Shown in pieces: positions 41,480 through 52,362 of a stretch of DNA of 64,000 nt (its first letter is position 1; each line of letters opens with the position of its first letter). The DNA comes from Prorocentrum cordatum. Lineage: Eukaryota > Sar > Dinophyceae > Prorocentrales > Prorocentraceae. The position numbers and the translations under genes are program-made. The stretch is taken from contig CAUYUJ010014186.1 in NCBI GenBank assembly GCA_963575745.1, positions 320,001 to 384,000 of the forward strand. Reading direction: 5' to 3'. The notes below the pieces were generated by a model. The model worked only from the letters and a program-made list of their open reading frames with translations. It was not told the DNA's origin and did no database searches.

Positions 41480-42501
41480 ATTATCCTGGCGAAGGACCCA
41501 ACCATATGCAATTGTGAAAACCGCTTTGTGGGTGCCGCTTTCGGTGGGGCTCCTTATGTGGCCACGAAGGGCGTGCCACGAAACGCTGTCCTGGGCGTAC
41601 GGGACTCATGAGGGCGGTAGCGCTGGGGCCTTCGGTGGAGCTCCCTATGGGGCCACGAAGCGTGTGAGGGGTGTGTCAAATTGGGTGCGGCGCCGCCATG
41701 CCAACGCAGCCACTGGGGCCTTCGGTGGAGCTCCCTATGGGGCCACGAAACGTGTGAGGGGTGTGCCAAATTGGGTGCGGTGCCGCCAGGCGAACGCAGC
41801 CTCTGGGGCCTTTGGAGCTCCCTATGGGGCCACGAAACGTGTGAGGGGTGTGCCAAATTGGGTGCGGTGCCGCCATGCGAACGCAGCCACTGGGGCCTTC
41901 GGTGGAGCTCCCTATGGGGCAACGAAACGTGTGAGGGGTGTGCCAAATTGGGTGCGGCGCCGCCATGCGAACGCAGCCGCTGAGGCTTTCGGTGGAGCTC
42001 CCTATGGGGCCACGGAACGTGTGAGGGGTGTGCCAAATTGTGTGCGGCGCCGCCATGCGAACGCAGCCACTGGGGCCTTCGGTGGAGCTCCCTATGGGGC
42101 CACGAAACGTGTGAGGGGTGTGCCAAATCAAATTGGGCGCGGCGCCGCCATGCGAACGCAGCCACTGGGGCCTTCGGTGGAGCTCCCTATGGGGCCACGA
42201 AGCGTGTGAGGGGTGTGCCAAATTGGGTGCGGCGCCGCCATGCGAACGCAGCCATTGGGGCCTTCGGTGCAGCTCCCTATGGGGCTACGAAACGTTTGAG
42301 GGGTGTGCCAAGTTGGGTGCGGCGCCGCCATGCGAACGCAGCCACTGGGGCCTTCGGTGGAGCTCCCTATGGGGCCACGAAACGTGCGAGGGGTGTGCCG
42401 AAATGGGTGCAGTGACGAAGGAGGGGGCAGCGGGAGGAAGGAGTGAACGCGGGGCGCTGTCTCTTCAAAAAGAGGACCCAACACCACAGGATGGTTGGGA
42501 A
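41480..42501 (-). mobile_element. Satellite-carrying element E6, inverted
   Basis: Minus-strand copy. ATTATCCTGGCGAAGG and ACCCAACCATATGCAATTG (its right end) come first on the plus strand, then about nine 90-bp units (41610-42410) with a GCATGGCGGCGCCGCACCC variable block. A CTC-type tract follows, then CTTCAAAAAGAGGACCC and CCACAGGATGGTTGGG at 42484-42499 (its left end). E4 and E6 face each other. Confidence 0.85.
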
Positions 42502-42599
42502 AAATAAGAACACGAAGACGAATACTGTTAATTAGTAGTGAGAATCAGAAACGTAATACGAATACTAATACCAAAACGCACACGCATAATAACTACAAG

Positions 42600-43165
42600 A
42601 CGGCGCGGAATAATACACGCCCATCGCGTGTTTCGTGGCCCCGTAGGGATCTCCACCGACGGCTCCATTGGCATGGTTCGCATGCCGCCCCCCTCCGCTT
42701 TGGCACGCCCCTCACACGCTCCATGGCCCAATAGGGAGCTCCACTGGAGGCCACAATGGCATGGTTCACGTGCTGCACCCCCCCTACTTTGGTACATTCC
42801 TGACACGTTTCATCACCCCAGAGTGAGTTTCACCGAAGTCCCCAGAGGCATGGCTGGAATGCCGCCCCACGTCCAATGTGGCACACCCTTACGCACGTTT
42901 CGTGGCCCCGCAGGGAGCTCCACTGAATTACTCCCTGGCATGGTTCGCGCGTCCCCCTTCGCAACTTCGGCACACCCCATGCACGCTTCGTGGCACCATA
43001 TGTAGCCCCACCGAAGGACCCACTGGCATGGTTGGCATGCGGCCCTCCCTCCGCATGCCGCCTTCCTCCAGTTTTGCACCTCCGTCGCACGCTTCGTGGC
43101 ACCATAGAGAGCTCCACCGACGGCCCCAGTGGCATGGTTCGCATGCCCCCCATCTAATGCTTGAT
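42600..43165. repeat. Diverged 90-bp satellite, no element ends
   Basis: Six irregular units with GGCATGGTTCGCATGCCGCC in the variable block and TTCGTGGCACCATA or TCCATGGCCCAATAGG in the constant block. Two more units lie at 49960-50105. This looks like an older subfamily. Confidence 0.7.
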
Positions 43166-43199
43166 GCTTCGCGTATCCCCACCAGCTCCGTAGCCTGGC

Positions 43200-43861
43200 T
43201 CAAGGCCGCTCTGGCTCGAGGTTGCCGAGCTGGATCGGGGCCGGAGGTCGGCCCTGACCTCCGGCGTGCCCGGGGGGGAGCCGGGAAGGGGTGCCCCTTC
43301 CTGGCCCCCCCCGTCCCGTGCCATGGCGGGCGCTTCCCCGCGGCTGGCGGCTGGCGCTGGCGGTCCTCCAGGCGCGCCTGGTGCCGCCGCCGCTGCGCTG
43401 TCGCGTGCCGCCCGCCGCCGGGGCCAACGGCGGGCGCTGGCTGCCCGCTGGGCTGCCGCCGCTGCCCCGCACCCTGGGCCCCCTTCCGCCGTCCCCGCAG
43501 CCGGGGGGGGGCCGTGACGCTGCTGGCGCCGCCGCTGCTGGTGCCGCTGCTCGGGCTGGCGTGCCCCGTGCTGCTGGCGGGCTGGACTGCCGCCGCCGCG
43601 GCTGGTGGCCCGGCTGCTGCCGCCTCATGCGCCGCGGACGCGGCGGCTGCCGCCGAGGCCTCCGCCGCCGCCAGCCTCTGGGAGACGGCGGCTGCGCTGG
43701 TGCGTGTGGCTGGCCATGCCGCGGCCGCGGCCGCCGCTGCCGCCGCCGCCGCCGCGGCCGCCTCGGGCGGGTCGTTGGCGGCGGCCGCCGCGCCGTACAC
43801 TGGATCCCCGCTGCGCGTTATCGAGAAGTCGCTGGACGCTCTAGCCCCAGCGGGCCCCTGA
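43200..43861 (+). CDS. Unassigned Ala-rich open frame
   Basis: The 3' two-thirds of a frame open from 42878. It holds a hydrophobic run (LLAPPLLVPLLGLACPVLL, about residues 205-225) and then long Ala runs (GCC triplets) ending SLDALAPAGP with a TGA at 43861. The opposite strand is also open and Ala-rich over the same span. GCC triplet bias alone can explain both frames. No family recognised; it may well not be a gene. Confidence 0.15.
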
Positions 43862-44223
43862 GACCCCGCTGGCTTCACAGCGGATGGCAGCGAGGCCACG
43901 TCCGCCCGCCGCCGACAGCACGCCGAGCTGCAGCACGGCCGCGCGAGCATGCTGGCGACCATGCGCTTCATCGAGCCCGAGATCACTGGGCAGCTGCCTG
44001 GCCAACCTGGAGACGACGACGCTGACGACCGACGCGACGACAACAGATATTTACCTGCTGGCATCGCCGTCCCTTCTGAGGCCCCCGGATCCCGCCTGGA
44101 GGCTCCCCCTGGGCCCAGCGTCTCTGGAATTCTTCGGCCGGCTCTCTCTGAGGCCCCTGGCGCTGACGCGAGAGATCTCGATACTCACAACGACATCTCG
44201 GAAAATAGCAGCAGCAGCAGCAG

Positions 44224-44780
44224 CAACATACCACCCCCCGCATCGTTGGCAGATGATGACGTCCCAGAGGGGAATCGAGAGGCGGCAGTGATCAGTGTGC
44301 CGCCCACACTAACACCCCCCCTTTCAGCAGTACCAGCAGGGCAGAGGAAAGGAGAGGAGTTGCCTCGAGCAGGGAGGTGGGCAGCACACAGATGAGAGCT
44401 GCAGACACCAGCAGAGCAGCAGCAGCAGCAACAGGGCTGCAGCAGCCGCTGCAGCCGCAGCAGCTGGGCAGCAGCAGCAGCAGCCGCAGCAGCAGGGCAG
44501 CAGCAGCAGCAGCTGCAGCAACAGCCGCAGCGGCAGCAGCAGCAGCAACAGGACCCAGCAGCAGCTGCAGCAGCAACAGCATGGCAGCAGCAGCAGCAGC
44601 ACCCCGCAGGGCAGAGGAAATGAGGCAGAGGTCACGATACCACCCCCCGCATCGTTGTCAGAAGATGACGTCCCAGAGGGGCATCGAGAGGCGGTCGCCT
44701 GCAGTTATCAGTGTGCAGCTCACACGGACAACCCCCCCATTCAGCAGTACCAGCATGGCATCAGCAGTCCTCTGGGGGCG
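44224..44780. repeat. (CAG)n block flanked by a ~130-bp direct repeat
   Basis: 44225-44345 and 44640-44765 both start ACCACCCCCCGCATCGTTG and run through GATGACGTCCCAGAGGGG to CAGCAGTACCAGCA. Between them lies an interrupted CAG/GCAGCA tract (44398-44600). Poly-Gln, poly-Ala and poly-Leu frames are shadows. Confidence 0.8.
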
Positions 44781-45234
44781 CCACGCACCCAGCAGGGAGA
44801 CCACGGAACAACCATCCAGACGCAGGACAGCGAAGCCATCCATTGGCTCGTCGGGAGAAGCCCCTTCGCGCCTATTCGCCCCCCTTCTTCCCCTGTCAGT
44901 GAACTTCTTATGGGCGGCGAATCCCAGGCGCCCTCTCCAGGCGTCCAGGGCACTACTGGCAAAACAGCTCGTGCCCCGGCTATGGAAGCTGCGCCGCCGT
45001 GCGTACACGCGCCTGGCACAGCCAGCGGTGCCCCAGAGACCGGAGAGAGTCTTGCTCTGACCAAAGGGGGCGCACCTGGGTACGACGGCGGGCACAGGCC
45101 CGAAGGCGAGCGCCAGCCCAAGGGGCCCTTCCCCACGTGCCGCAAGGCTGCGTCTGCCCTGGCCGCCGGATGCGATCCGACCCCCCCTGGCGGCCAACCA
45201 TGCGGCCTGCTTTTCCCACAGAACCCCGCCAGGC

Positions 45235-45789
45235 GTGCAGCCAGAGCTGTCGCGAGCAGATCGCGAGCCCTCCGGCCAGGACAACGAGGCCGGCACGTTG
45301 GAGATTAGCGGCCAGGATGCACGGCGGCACCAAGGGCCCGACCCGCGCCAACGGCCAGAGCCCAAGGACCCTGACACGGGACATCAGCTGTACAAAACAG
45401 GAATCAACAACATCCAGTGGGACCTCGCCGGGGAGACACCCGGCGAGGCGATAAGACGATCCCAAGTCACACTGGGGCCATTCTTCACTGGCACCTGGCG
45501 CGCTTTCGCCAAGCGGCAGTCTGTGCCCGGCAGCAAGGGCGCGCTCGACCCGCTTCGGCACGACCCGCAAATTTGCCACCTCTTCCTGAAATCCTTCCGC
45601 AGCCACAAGTGCGACGTGCGGGTCGTCAGCGAAGCGCTGGGCCTCGACGTCGACTGGACTCGGCTGTGGCAGCTGCACCTGGGTCGGCGCGGCGGAGTGA
45701 GCAGTGATCACCACGCGGCAAAGGGCCACCCGAACAACCAGGCCCCCATGAAGCACAACAAACAGTGGTGGGCCGTCGCCCCACAGTAG
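45235..45789 (+). CDS. Unassigned open frame (possible gene fragment)
   Basis: 184 codons, of mixed composition and without simple repeats, ending at TAG 45787-45789. It contains VTLGPFFTGTWRAFAKRQ, DPQICHLFLKSFRSHKCDV and LGLDVDWTRLWQLHLGRRGG, with a normal spread of hydrophobic and charged residues. Upstream (44655-45308, another frame) is Pro/Gly/Ala-rich low-complexity sequence. No start is convincing and no family was recognised. It could be the 3' exon of a host gene or a piece of a retroelement ORF. Confidence 0.3.
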   Translation: MQPELSRADREPSGQDNEAGTLEISGQDARRHQGPDPRQRPEPKDPDTGHQLYKTGINNIQWDLAGETPGEAIRRSQVTLGPFFTGTWRAFAKRQSVPGSKGALDPLRHDPQICHLFLKSFRSHKCDVRVVSEALGLDVDWTRLWQLHLGRRGGVSSDHHAAKGHPNNQAPMKHNKQWWAVAPQ

Positions 45790-45794
45790 CCTTT

Positions 45795-46140
45795 GCTGCC
45801 CCCCCTGCGGCATCGCACGCGCGGGGATCAGGTGCGTGGAGGGCGGTCACTGGCAGCAGCCCCGTTGCCGCCTTGCAAAACGCGGCCTGCGGAAGGGATG
45901 CCCCCCCCGCCCCCCCCCCCGGTGCTCGCCTCGTCTTTTCGGCGCCCCCAGCCAGCAATGCAGCGCTGTGAGCAGCGTCGGGGGCCCTTCCTGTCTGATG
46001 GGGCTCTCGCAGGCCCCCTTTCCTCCAAATCGTGCTCGTCGTCTCGGCGCCCACTGTCGCAGCTGCAGCGCTGTGAGTGGAGGCGGGGGCGCATGTACCC
46101 CCCCAGGAGGCGCCTCCGACGCTGGCGCATTCAGCGTTGA
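45795..46140. other. Gene-free stretch before the 335-bp repeats
   Basis: Two diverged copies of a CAGCGCTGTGAG-GGCGGGGGC segment (45958 and 46068) and a C-run near 45900-45921. No gene. Confidence 0.35.
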
Positions 46141-47100
46141 TGAAAGTGCGAGATCTGCGGCTGTTGGCTGCGCCCCCTGTGCGATTGGAAGTGTGGACTC
46201 AGCGGCTGCGCTGTGAACGGACTGCGTGTCCCGCGGGTTCTCCTGTGGCCTGCATCCCGGCGCTGGGCTCCCAGGGGGGCCGCCGCTGGTCCCGGGTCCG
46301 CCCTCTGTGGCTCTGGTATTCCTGCATCCCGTTTCTGTCGGTCAGCGGCGACGGTGGCGCCGCCCTCTTCAGCCCGCGCGTGCCGGCGCACTGCCGGGAT
46401 GTCCCTGCAGCTTGCCACCCTCCACCGCGCACTTGCGTTCAGCGGCTTTTGGCTGCGCCCCCCCCCCTGCAGGAGGCCGAGGAGGAACAACAATGGACCG
46501 TTGGACAAGGGGTGCAGTGCAGAAGTGTGGACTCAGCGGCTGCAGTGGGAACGGACTGCGTGTCCCGCGGGCTCTCCTGTGGCTTGCATCCTGGCGCCAG
46601 GCTCCTTGGGGGGCCGCCGCTGGTCTCGGGCCCGCCCTCTGTGGCTCTGGTGCTCCTGCATCCCGTTTCTGTCGGTCAGCGGTGGCGGTGGCACCGCCCT
46701 CCAGCGCGGTCCACATGCGCCGGCGCACTGCCAGGATGTCCCTGCAGCTTTCCACCCCCCACCGCGCAACTGTGTTCAGCGGCTTTTGGCTGCCCCCTCC
46801 CCGGCAGGAGGCGGGGGGGCAACAACAATGGACCGTTGGACAAGAGGTGCAGTGCAGAAGTGTGGGCTCAGCGGACGCAGTGGGGACGGACTGCGTGCCC
46901 CGCGGGCTTTCCTGTGGCTTGCGTCCTGGCGCCGGGCTCCCTAGGGGGCCGCCGCTGGTCCCGGGTCCGCTCTCTGTGGCTCTGGTACTCCTGCATCCCG
47001 TTTCTGTCGGCGAGCGGTGGCGGTGGCACCACCCTCTCCAGCGCGGTCCACATGTGCCGGCGCACTGCCGGGATCCCCGTCCTGATCGCAGTTCCGTTCA
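46140..47100. repeat. ~335-bp tandem repeat, about 2.8 units
   Basis: Units begin near 46190, 46526 and 46860 at GTGTGGACTCAGCGG and share CTCCTGTGGCTTGCATCC, CTGCATCCCGTTTCTGTCGG, GTGCCGGCGCACTGCC and CAGCGGCTTTTGGCTGC. The stop-poor frames (up to 456 codons) reflect repetition and high GC. Confidence 0.85.
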
Positions 47101-47449
47101 CGCCTCCCTTCTCCCCCCGCAAGGGGTCTGGCCGTGAGCGCGATGCTCCGGCAGCAGGTTCCACCCAGCCCCCAGAGGCCGAGCATGAGGCCCCCGTAGG
47201 GAACCAAGAGGCGTCCGTGGACGAGGTATCTGAACAGAGTCAACACGTGTCCATGGAAGTGGACAGCGCTGGCCACCCACCAAGGGGGCAGGCAACCAGA
47301 GCCCCCCCTGCGGCGACGGGTGCCTCACCTCGGAGACCGCTAGGCGACGATGGAAGAGCGGGCTCCGAGCAGGCAGCGCTGTTCCCGAGGGCCGTCCTTC
47401 CCTCCTCCTCCTTAAATACATCGGTGACTGCGGCTTGCTCCTCTTGACC

Positions 47450-48070
47450 TGGATCAGTGTTCAGCGGCTTTTGGCTGCGCCACCATTATCCCCCTTCTCT
47501 TCCTCTCATTCACAACATCTCCGCGGCTTTTGGCTGCGCCCCCCCGATCAACAGCGTAGATTGCATCGGGCGCAGAAGAGCGTCCGCCCTGCAACCTGCC
47601 CAGGGAGCATCGGCCCCTCGCCGCCGACCCAGCCGCTGTTCTACTAAGTACGCCTTGGCACGTCAGCACGCAGCCAGCGAACGGCACAGCCCAGCAGCTC
47701 GGCAGATGACAGCCACCCGCATGCCCTGGCGTCGGAGGCACCCGGCTTCTGCATGGGCAGCGTGGCAGGTGTGGAGTGCGTGTGGCTGTCCTCCATACAC
47801 ATGGTGATTGGCTTCGTCAGTGAGCGGCCCCGCATCGAGTGGCACAGCCTTCCGCGGTCCAAGTTCGTTTCGCTCCTCTCGGCGCAGCCACAGCCCCAGC
47901 CCTCGCTGGGACATTGCAACGTTGTGCCACCGGACTGCGTGAGTTGGATATGATGTATGTGGACCGTCTACCTGCTGGCGGTTGTCAGCCTCGCGCACGC
48001 ACGTCAGTGGTCTCTTATGGGGCGGTGCCCCGACACCCCTCATCGACGCCAGTGCTCAGCGGCTTTTGGC
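47450..48070. repeat. Isolated GCGGCTTTTGGCTGCGCC motifs
   Basis: The short word from the 335-bp unit occurs alone at 47463, 47521 and 48057 in otherwise unrelated sequence, always followed by C-rich DNA. Confidence 0.7.
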
Positions 48071-48785
48071 TGCGCCCCCCCTGCCTGTGGCTCGCCCTGG
48101 TCCGTCGCCGACGTGGCCATGGTTCTGTCTCGGCCCGCTGTCGGCGCGCCGCCTGCGAGCGGCGCGGCCCGGCAGCTCGGTAGCCGCCAGCCATCGTCAC
48201 GCCACCGGCGCCGGGGTATTCAGCTTCCGCACGGGCAGCGTGGCAGGTGTGGTTTGGTGCAGCTGTCAGCCGCGCGCTTGGCGACGCCCGGTGTTTGGCT
48301 TCGTCAAGCGAGTGGCCCTGCATTGAGTGGTTCAGCCTTCTGCAGTTCGTGGTCGCTCTCTTCAGAGCAGCCCCGGCTACCAGCCCTTGTCAGTACTTTG
48401 CATCGTTGTGCCCCCGAACTGCGTGAGTCAGATACGATGTGCACGCGCTGGCTACCAGCTTGAGGTGGCTCAGCCTCGTGAGCGCACACCAGTGGTCTGT
48501 CTCTACTGGATGGCGCTCTGACGCGGATCGGCCACACCTTTGCAAGTGAGCGGCCCTGCGTTGAGTGGCTCAGCCGTCTGCAGTTCGTGGTCGCTCTCTT
48601 CCGAGCAGCCCCGGCGACCAGTCCTCGTCAGTACTTTGCATCGGTGTGCCCCCGAATTGCGTGAGTCGGAGACGATGTGCACGCACTGGCTACCGGCTGG
48701 AGGTGGCTCAGCCTCGTGAGCGCACACCAGTGGTCTTTCTCTACTGGATGGCGCTCTGACGCGGATCAGCCACACCTTAGCTCCA
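47820..48785. repeat. ~239-bp repeat, two close and one diverged unit
   Basis: GAGTGGCCCTGCATTGAGTGG at 48308 and GAGCGGCCCTGCGTTGAGTGG at 48547 head two units about 94% alike. A worn unit starts at 47821. Confidence 0.8.
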
Positions 48786-48789
48786 GTGA

Positions 48790-49500
48790 GCCTTGATGAG
48801 TCAGGCCTCTTTCGCCGCACCATCGTTCACCCAGGGTGCTGCAGTGAGTCTGAGTTAGTCGCTCGCGCTCGCACTCCCCCCCTCTCTTTTCTGAGGTCTA
48901 GGCCTGTCACTGGGTGCACGCACGTGGGCTTCGCTTGGTCATTGACCATTCGGACCCGCGCATGCGGCTTTACAGTGCCCTGCCGTCTCTCTTGGCCTCG
49001 CTTCCGAATGTGGTTCGGCTGGAGCTTAGCGCCGCAAGGGCGACTTCTCCCCCCCGTTCCGCTGCCAGTCGCCGCGCCTTTGCTTCCCCACTGCCGGGAT
49101 GTCTGGGCCGGTCACCTGCCGACGCTGTCCTGCGTCTCAATGAGGGGCATTTTGTCCCTGGCATGTGCATTCGCCAGTGCGGCCAATTTACATCGTTCCG
49201 CGCCCCGGACGTTGTGCCCGCTCCTTGTCCCTCGCCTTGGAGCCGCGAGCCAAAAAGTATCCCCACCAGCTTGTCCTGCTCTGCTCCGCGCTAGGCAATA
49301 AGGCCCCCGCGCGGCCCGCTCGGACCTTACTCGCCGCTTGTGCTCTCGCCTGCGGCTGCTAACCAAAAAAGTGTCCCCACCAGCCCATCCAGAAACGCTG
49401 CCCATGCGAGCTGACAGGGGAGGAGGCACGCACAGCCAAACAGCGAGGGAGCCAGCTGGCCGAAGAGACGCGCATAGTCAAACAGCGAGGGAATGCTGAT
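48790..49500. other. Gene-free stretch
   Basis: No supported gene. Some GTATCCCCACCAGC words (49257, 49370) recur elsewhere in the window (33283, 43174). Confidence 0.35.
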
Positions 49501-49509
49501 CCTCCTGGG

Positions 49510-50110
49510 GAGGTTCCGTCACCATCTCGAGCCGTCTTGGAGCGGTCTTGGGTCCTTTTGGAGGATCTTGGGAGCCAATTGGGCCATCTTGGGCTAACTT
49601 TAAGCCATGTTGGAGGTAATCTTGGGCTCTCTGAGGCCGTTCGGGGGCCTTTCGGTTGCCTCTTGAAGCTCTATTTTGGCCTCTTGGGGCGCTCGTGGGA
49701 CCCTCCTGGGGGTCTCTTGGGAGCCTTTGGAGGCGGTCGGTCAAAAAAGGGGGGGGTACTCGATTTGCGTCCCCCCCCTCGGGGGCCACGATCCTGGTGG
49801 GGGGTGGCAGAAAATATGGCCCTCCCACTGGCCGAACAAGGAGCCTCCGACACCTCGCGGACCTTGCCGACAAGAAACCAGGGAAGGGAAGAGGGGTTGT
49901 GGAAGAGGAGAGAGACCCTCGTTAGACCACCTGTCGCCCAAAGGGCTGGTGGAATTTGGCGCACCCGTTTCACACGTTTCGTGGCCCCACGTGTGGTTTT
50001 CCCAATTGCTCCAGTGGCATGGTCCGCATGCCGCATCGCCCCCCCGCCTCCACTTTGGCACACCTCTCGCGCGCTTCGTGGCCGAGCTCCACCGACGTTC
50101 GGGAGCTCTC
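49510..50110. repeat. G-tract array followed by worn satellite units
   Basis: 49510-49740 is a CTCTTGGGG-type array. 49960-50105 holds two diverged 90-bp satellite units (CACGTTTCGTGGCCCCA, CAGTGGCATGGTCCGCATG, CGCTTCGTGGCCGAGCTCC). Confidence 0.6.
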
Positions 50111-50818
50111 GAGCGAAGTGAACCCCACCCTCCCCTTCAGAAATCGTGGGGGGTAGGGGTAGGGTTTGCATGTGGCCCCCTACTGGGGGTCCACGTCGTG
50201 ACGAGCTCATGGCGTCGGGGGCCCCGGGTGCGGGGCGGAGGTGGCGGAGGGCAGCGCCGACGGGGGGTCCGGCGGTGCCCCTCCGATCCCCTCTGGCCGA
50301 CGCGGGCCTGGGAGTCACGTGGAGCTGGGACCCCCCGGCTGATCTCCCGAGCTCAGGCCTGACGGCTGCCCCCCTCATTGCTCCATTTGAGGCTGCCTCT
50401 ACCCTCCACTGCTCGAGGCAACTCGCCCGGGCATCGCTTCTGGCCCTGCCCGTGGGGCTGCGCGCAGCGCCCAGGACACGGCGGCCTGCTGGCCTGCTCC
50501 CGCCGTGCTGCGAGAGCGGCCGACGATGCCGAGCAGCCTCGGGCTCGCGCTCCTCCCTGGGGAGCCGGGGAGCCGCTTCGTGGCCGGCCCGGGGTCGCGG
50601 CGTGGCCCTGGCGGCCCTGGCCCTCGGCAGGCTGCGTGCGTTGGCCGGCGCGCGCTCCCGGCGTCCGGCGCGGCCCGTCGGCTCTGCAGTCGCGCTCGCG
50701 TCCGCCAGTGCTACCAGCAGTTTGTTTTTGTTAATGCATGTTTTGTTTGTCGTCTATTGTTACCCGTATGCTCATTAGTATTACTGTTACTTTACTTGTT
50801 TAGTATGGTAATTGTATC

Positions 50819-50856
<38 letters not shown>

Positions 50857-51180
50857 CACATATATTAAACAAAATACACGGAGGAGCGTTGACTGGCATC
50901 CGCCACAACAAAATATACACAGACACGCTCCAGTGGACTGTTCGCGGGCCTCAGGGGAGGGTGGCGGTGCATAAATCACCGCTGATTGACTGCCAACGAC
51001 TTTATACACCGCCGCCCTGAAGGCGTGGCTCGAGCTAAACGGTGTTTTGGCGATTTCGTTGACAGTTTTTACCTAACAGCGTTTGCTGATAGGTTTCTAG
51101 TGGACTCAAAAGAGAGCATCTGATGACTCCACAGGGGGGTCTGGGCGGGTGCCGGGGAAAAGAACCGGGAACAGAACCGG
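50110..51180. other. Gene-free stretch with (AT)n tract
   Basis: GC-rich without a recognised protein to 50720, then T-rich. A TA dinucleotide tract lies at 50818-50868. Confidence 0.4.
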
Positions 51181-51189
51181 GCTCGTTTT

Positions 51190-51622
51190 AAGCCAACAGT
51201 CACACACTTCGTGCTCTTCGACCTCCCAGAACTCCATTCCCGGGCCACATTTTGAATAACCGGAGCCAACTGTAGGCCACTTCGTGCTCTTCGACTTCCC
51301 AGAACTCCATTCCCGGGCCACATTTTGGATGCCCGGAGCCAACTGTAGGCCACTTCGTGCTCTTCGATTCCCAGAACTCCATTCCCGGGCCACATTTTGG
51401 ATGCCCGGAGCCAACTGTAGGCCACTTCGTGCTCTTCGAGTTCCCAGAACTCCATTCCCGGGCCACATTTTGAATGCCCGGAGCCAACTGTAGGCCACTT
51501 CGTGGTCTTCGAGTTCCCAGAACTCCATTCCTGGGCATGATTTTGAATGCCCGGAGCCAACTGTAGGCCACTTCGTGTTCTTCGAGTTCCCAGAACTCCA
51601 TTCCCGGGCCACATTTTGAATG
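51190..51622. repeat. 73-bp tandem repeat, about six units
   Basis: Unit CCAACTGTAGGCCACTTCG, then TGCTCTTCGAGTTCCCAG and AACTCCATTCCCGGGCC. Unit phases at 51266, 51339, 51411, 51484 and 51557. Confidence 0.9.
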
Positions 51623-52362
51623 CTGAGGCAGGCTGAGGCTGAGGCTGAGGCAGGCTGAGGCTGAGGCCGAGGCTGAAGGCAGACTGAGGCTGAGGCTGAA
51701 GCAGGCTGAGGCTGAGGCAGGCAGGCTGAGGCTGAGGCAGGCTGATGCTGAGGCAGGCTGAGGCTGAGGCTGAGGCTGATGCAGGCTGAGGCTGAGGCAG
51801 GCTGAGGCTGAGGCCGAGGCTGAAGGCAGACTGAGGCTGAGGCTGAGGCTGAGGCTGAGGCTGAGGCTGAGGCTGAGGCTGAGGCAGGCTGATGCTGAGG
51901 CAGGCTGAGGCTGAGGCTGAAGGCTGAGGCTGAGGCAGGCTGAGGCTGAGGCAGGCTGAGGCTGAAGGCAGACTGAGCTGAGGCTGAGCAGGCTGAGGCT
52001 GAGGCTGAGGCAGGCTGAGGCTGAGGCTGAGGCTGAGGCTGAGGCAGGCTGAGGCTGAGGCTGAGGCTGATGCAGGCTGAGGCTGAGGCAGGCTGAGGCT
52101 GAGGCCGAGGCTGAAGGCAGACTGAGGCTGAGGCTGAAGCAGGCTGAGGCTGAGGCTGAGGCAGGCTGAGGCTGAGGCTGAGGCAGGCTGATGCTGAGGC
52201 AGGCTGAGGCTGAGGCTGAGGCTGATGCAGGCTGAGGCTGAGGCTGAGGCTGAGGCAGGCTGACTGAGGCTGAGGCTGAAGCAGGCTGAGGCTGAGGCTG
52301 AGGCTGAGGCAGGCTGAGGGCAGGCTGAGGCTGAGGCTGAGGCAGGCTGAGGCTGAGGCTGT
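51622..52362. repeat. GGCTGA hexamer array
   Basis: Tandem GGCTGA with frequent CAGGCTGA variants, giving higher-order blocks (CTGAGGCAGGCTGATGC). Minus frames read Gln/Pro/Ser/Leu repeats and are not genes. Confidence 0.9.

Noticed and set aside
42928-44064. Ala-rich 378-codon minus frame
   Set aside because: Open on both strands because of GCC/GGC triplets; crosses diverged satellite units.
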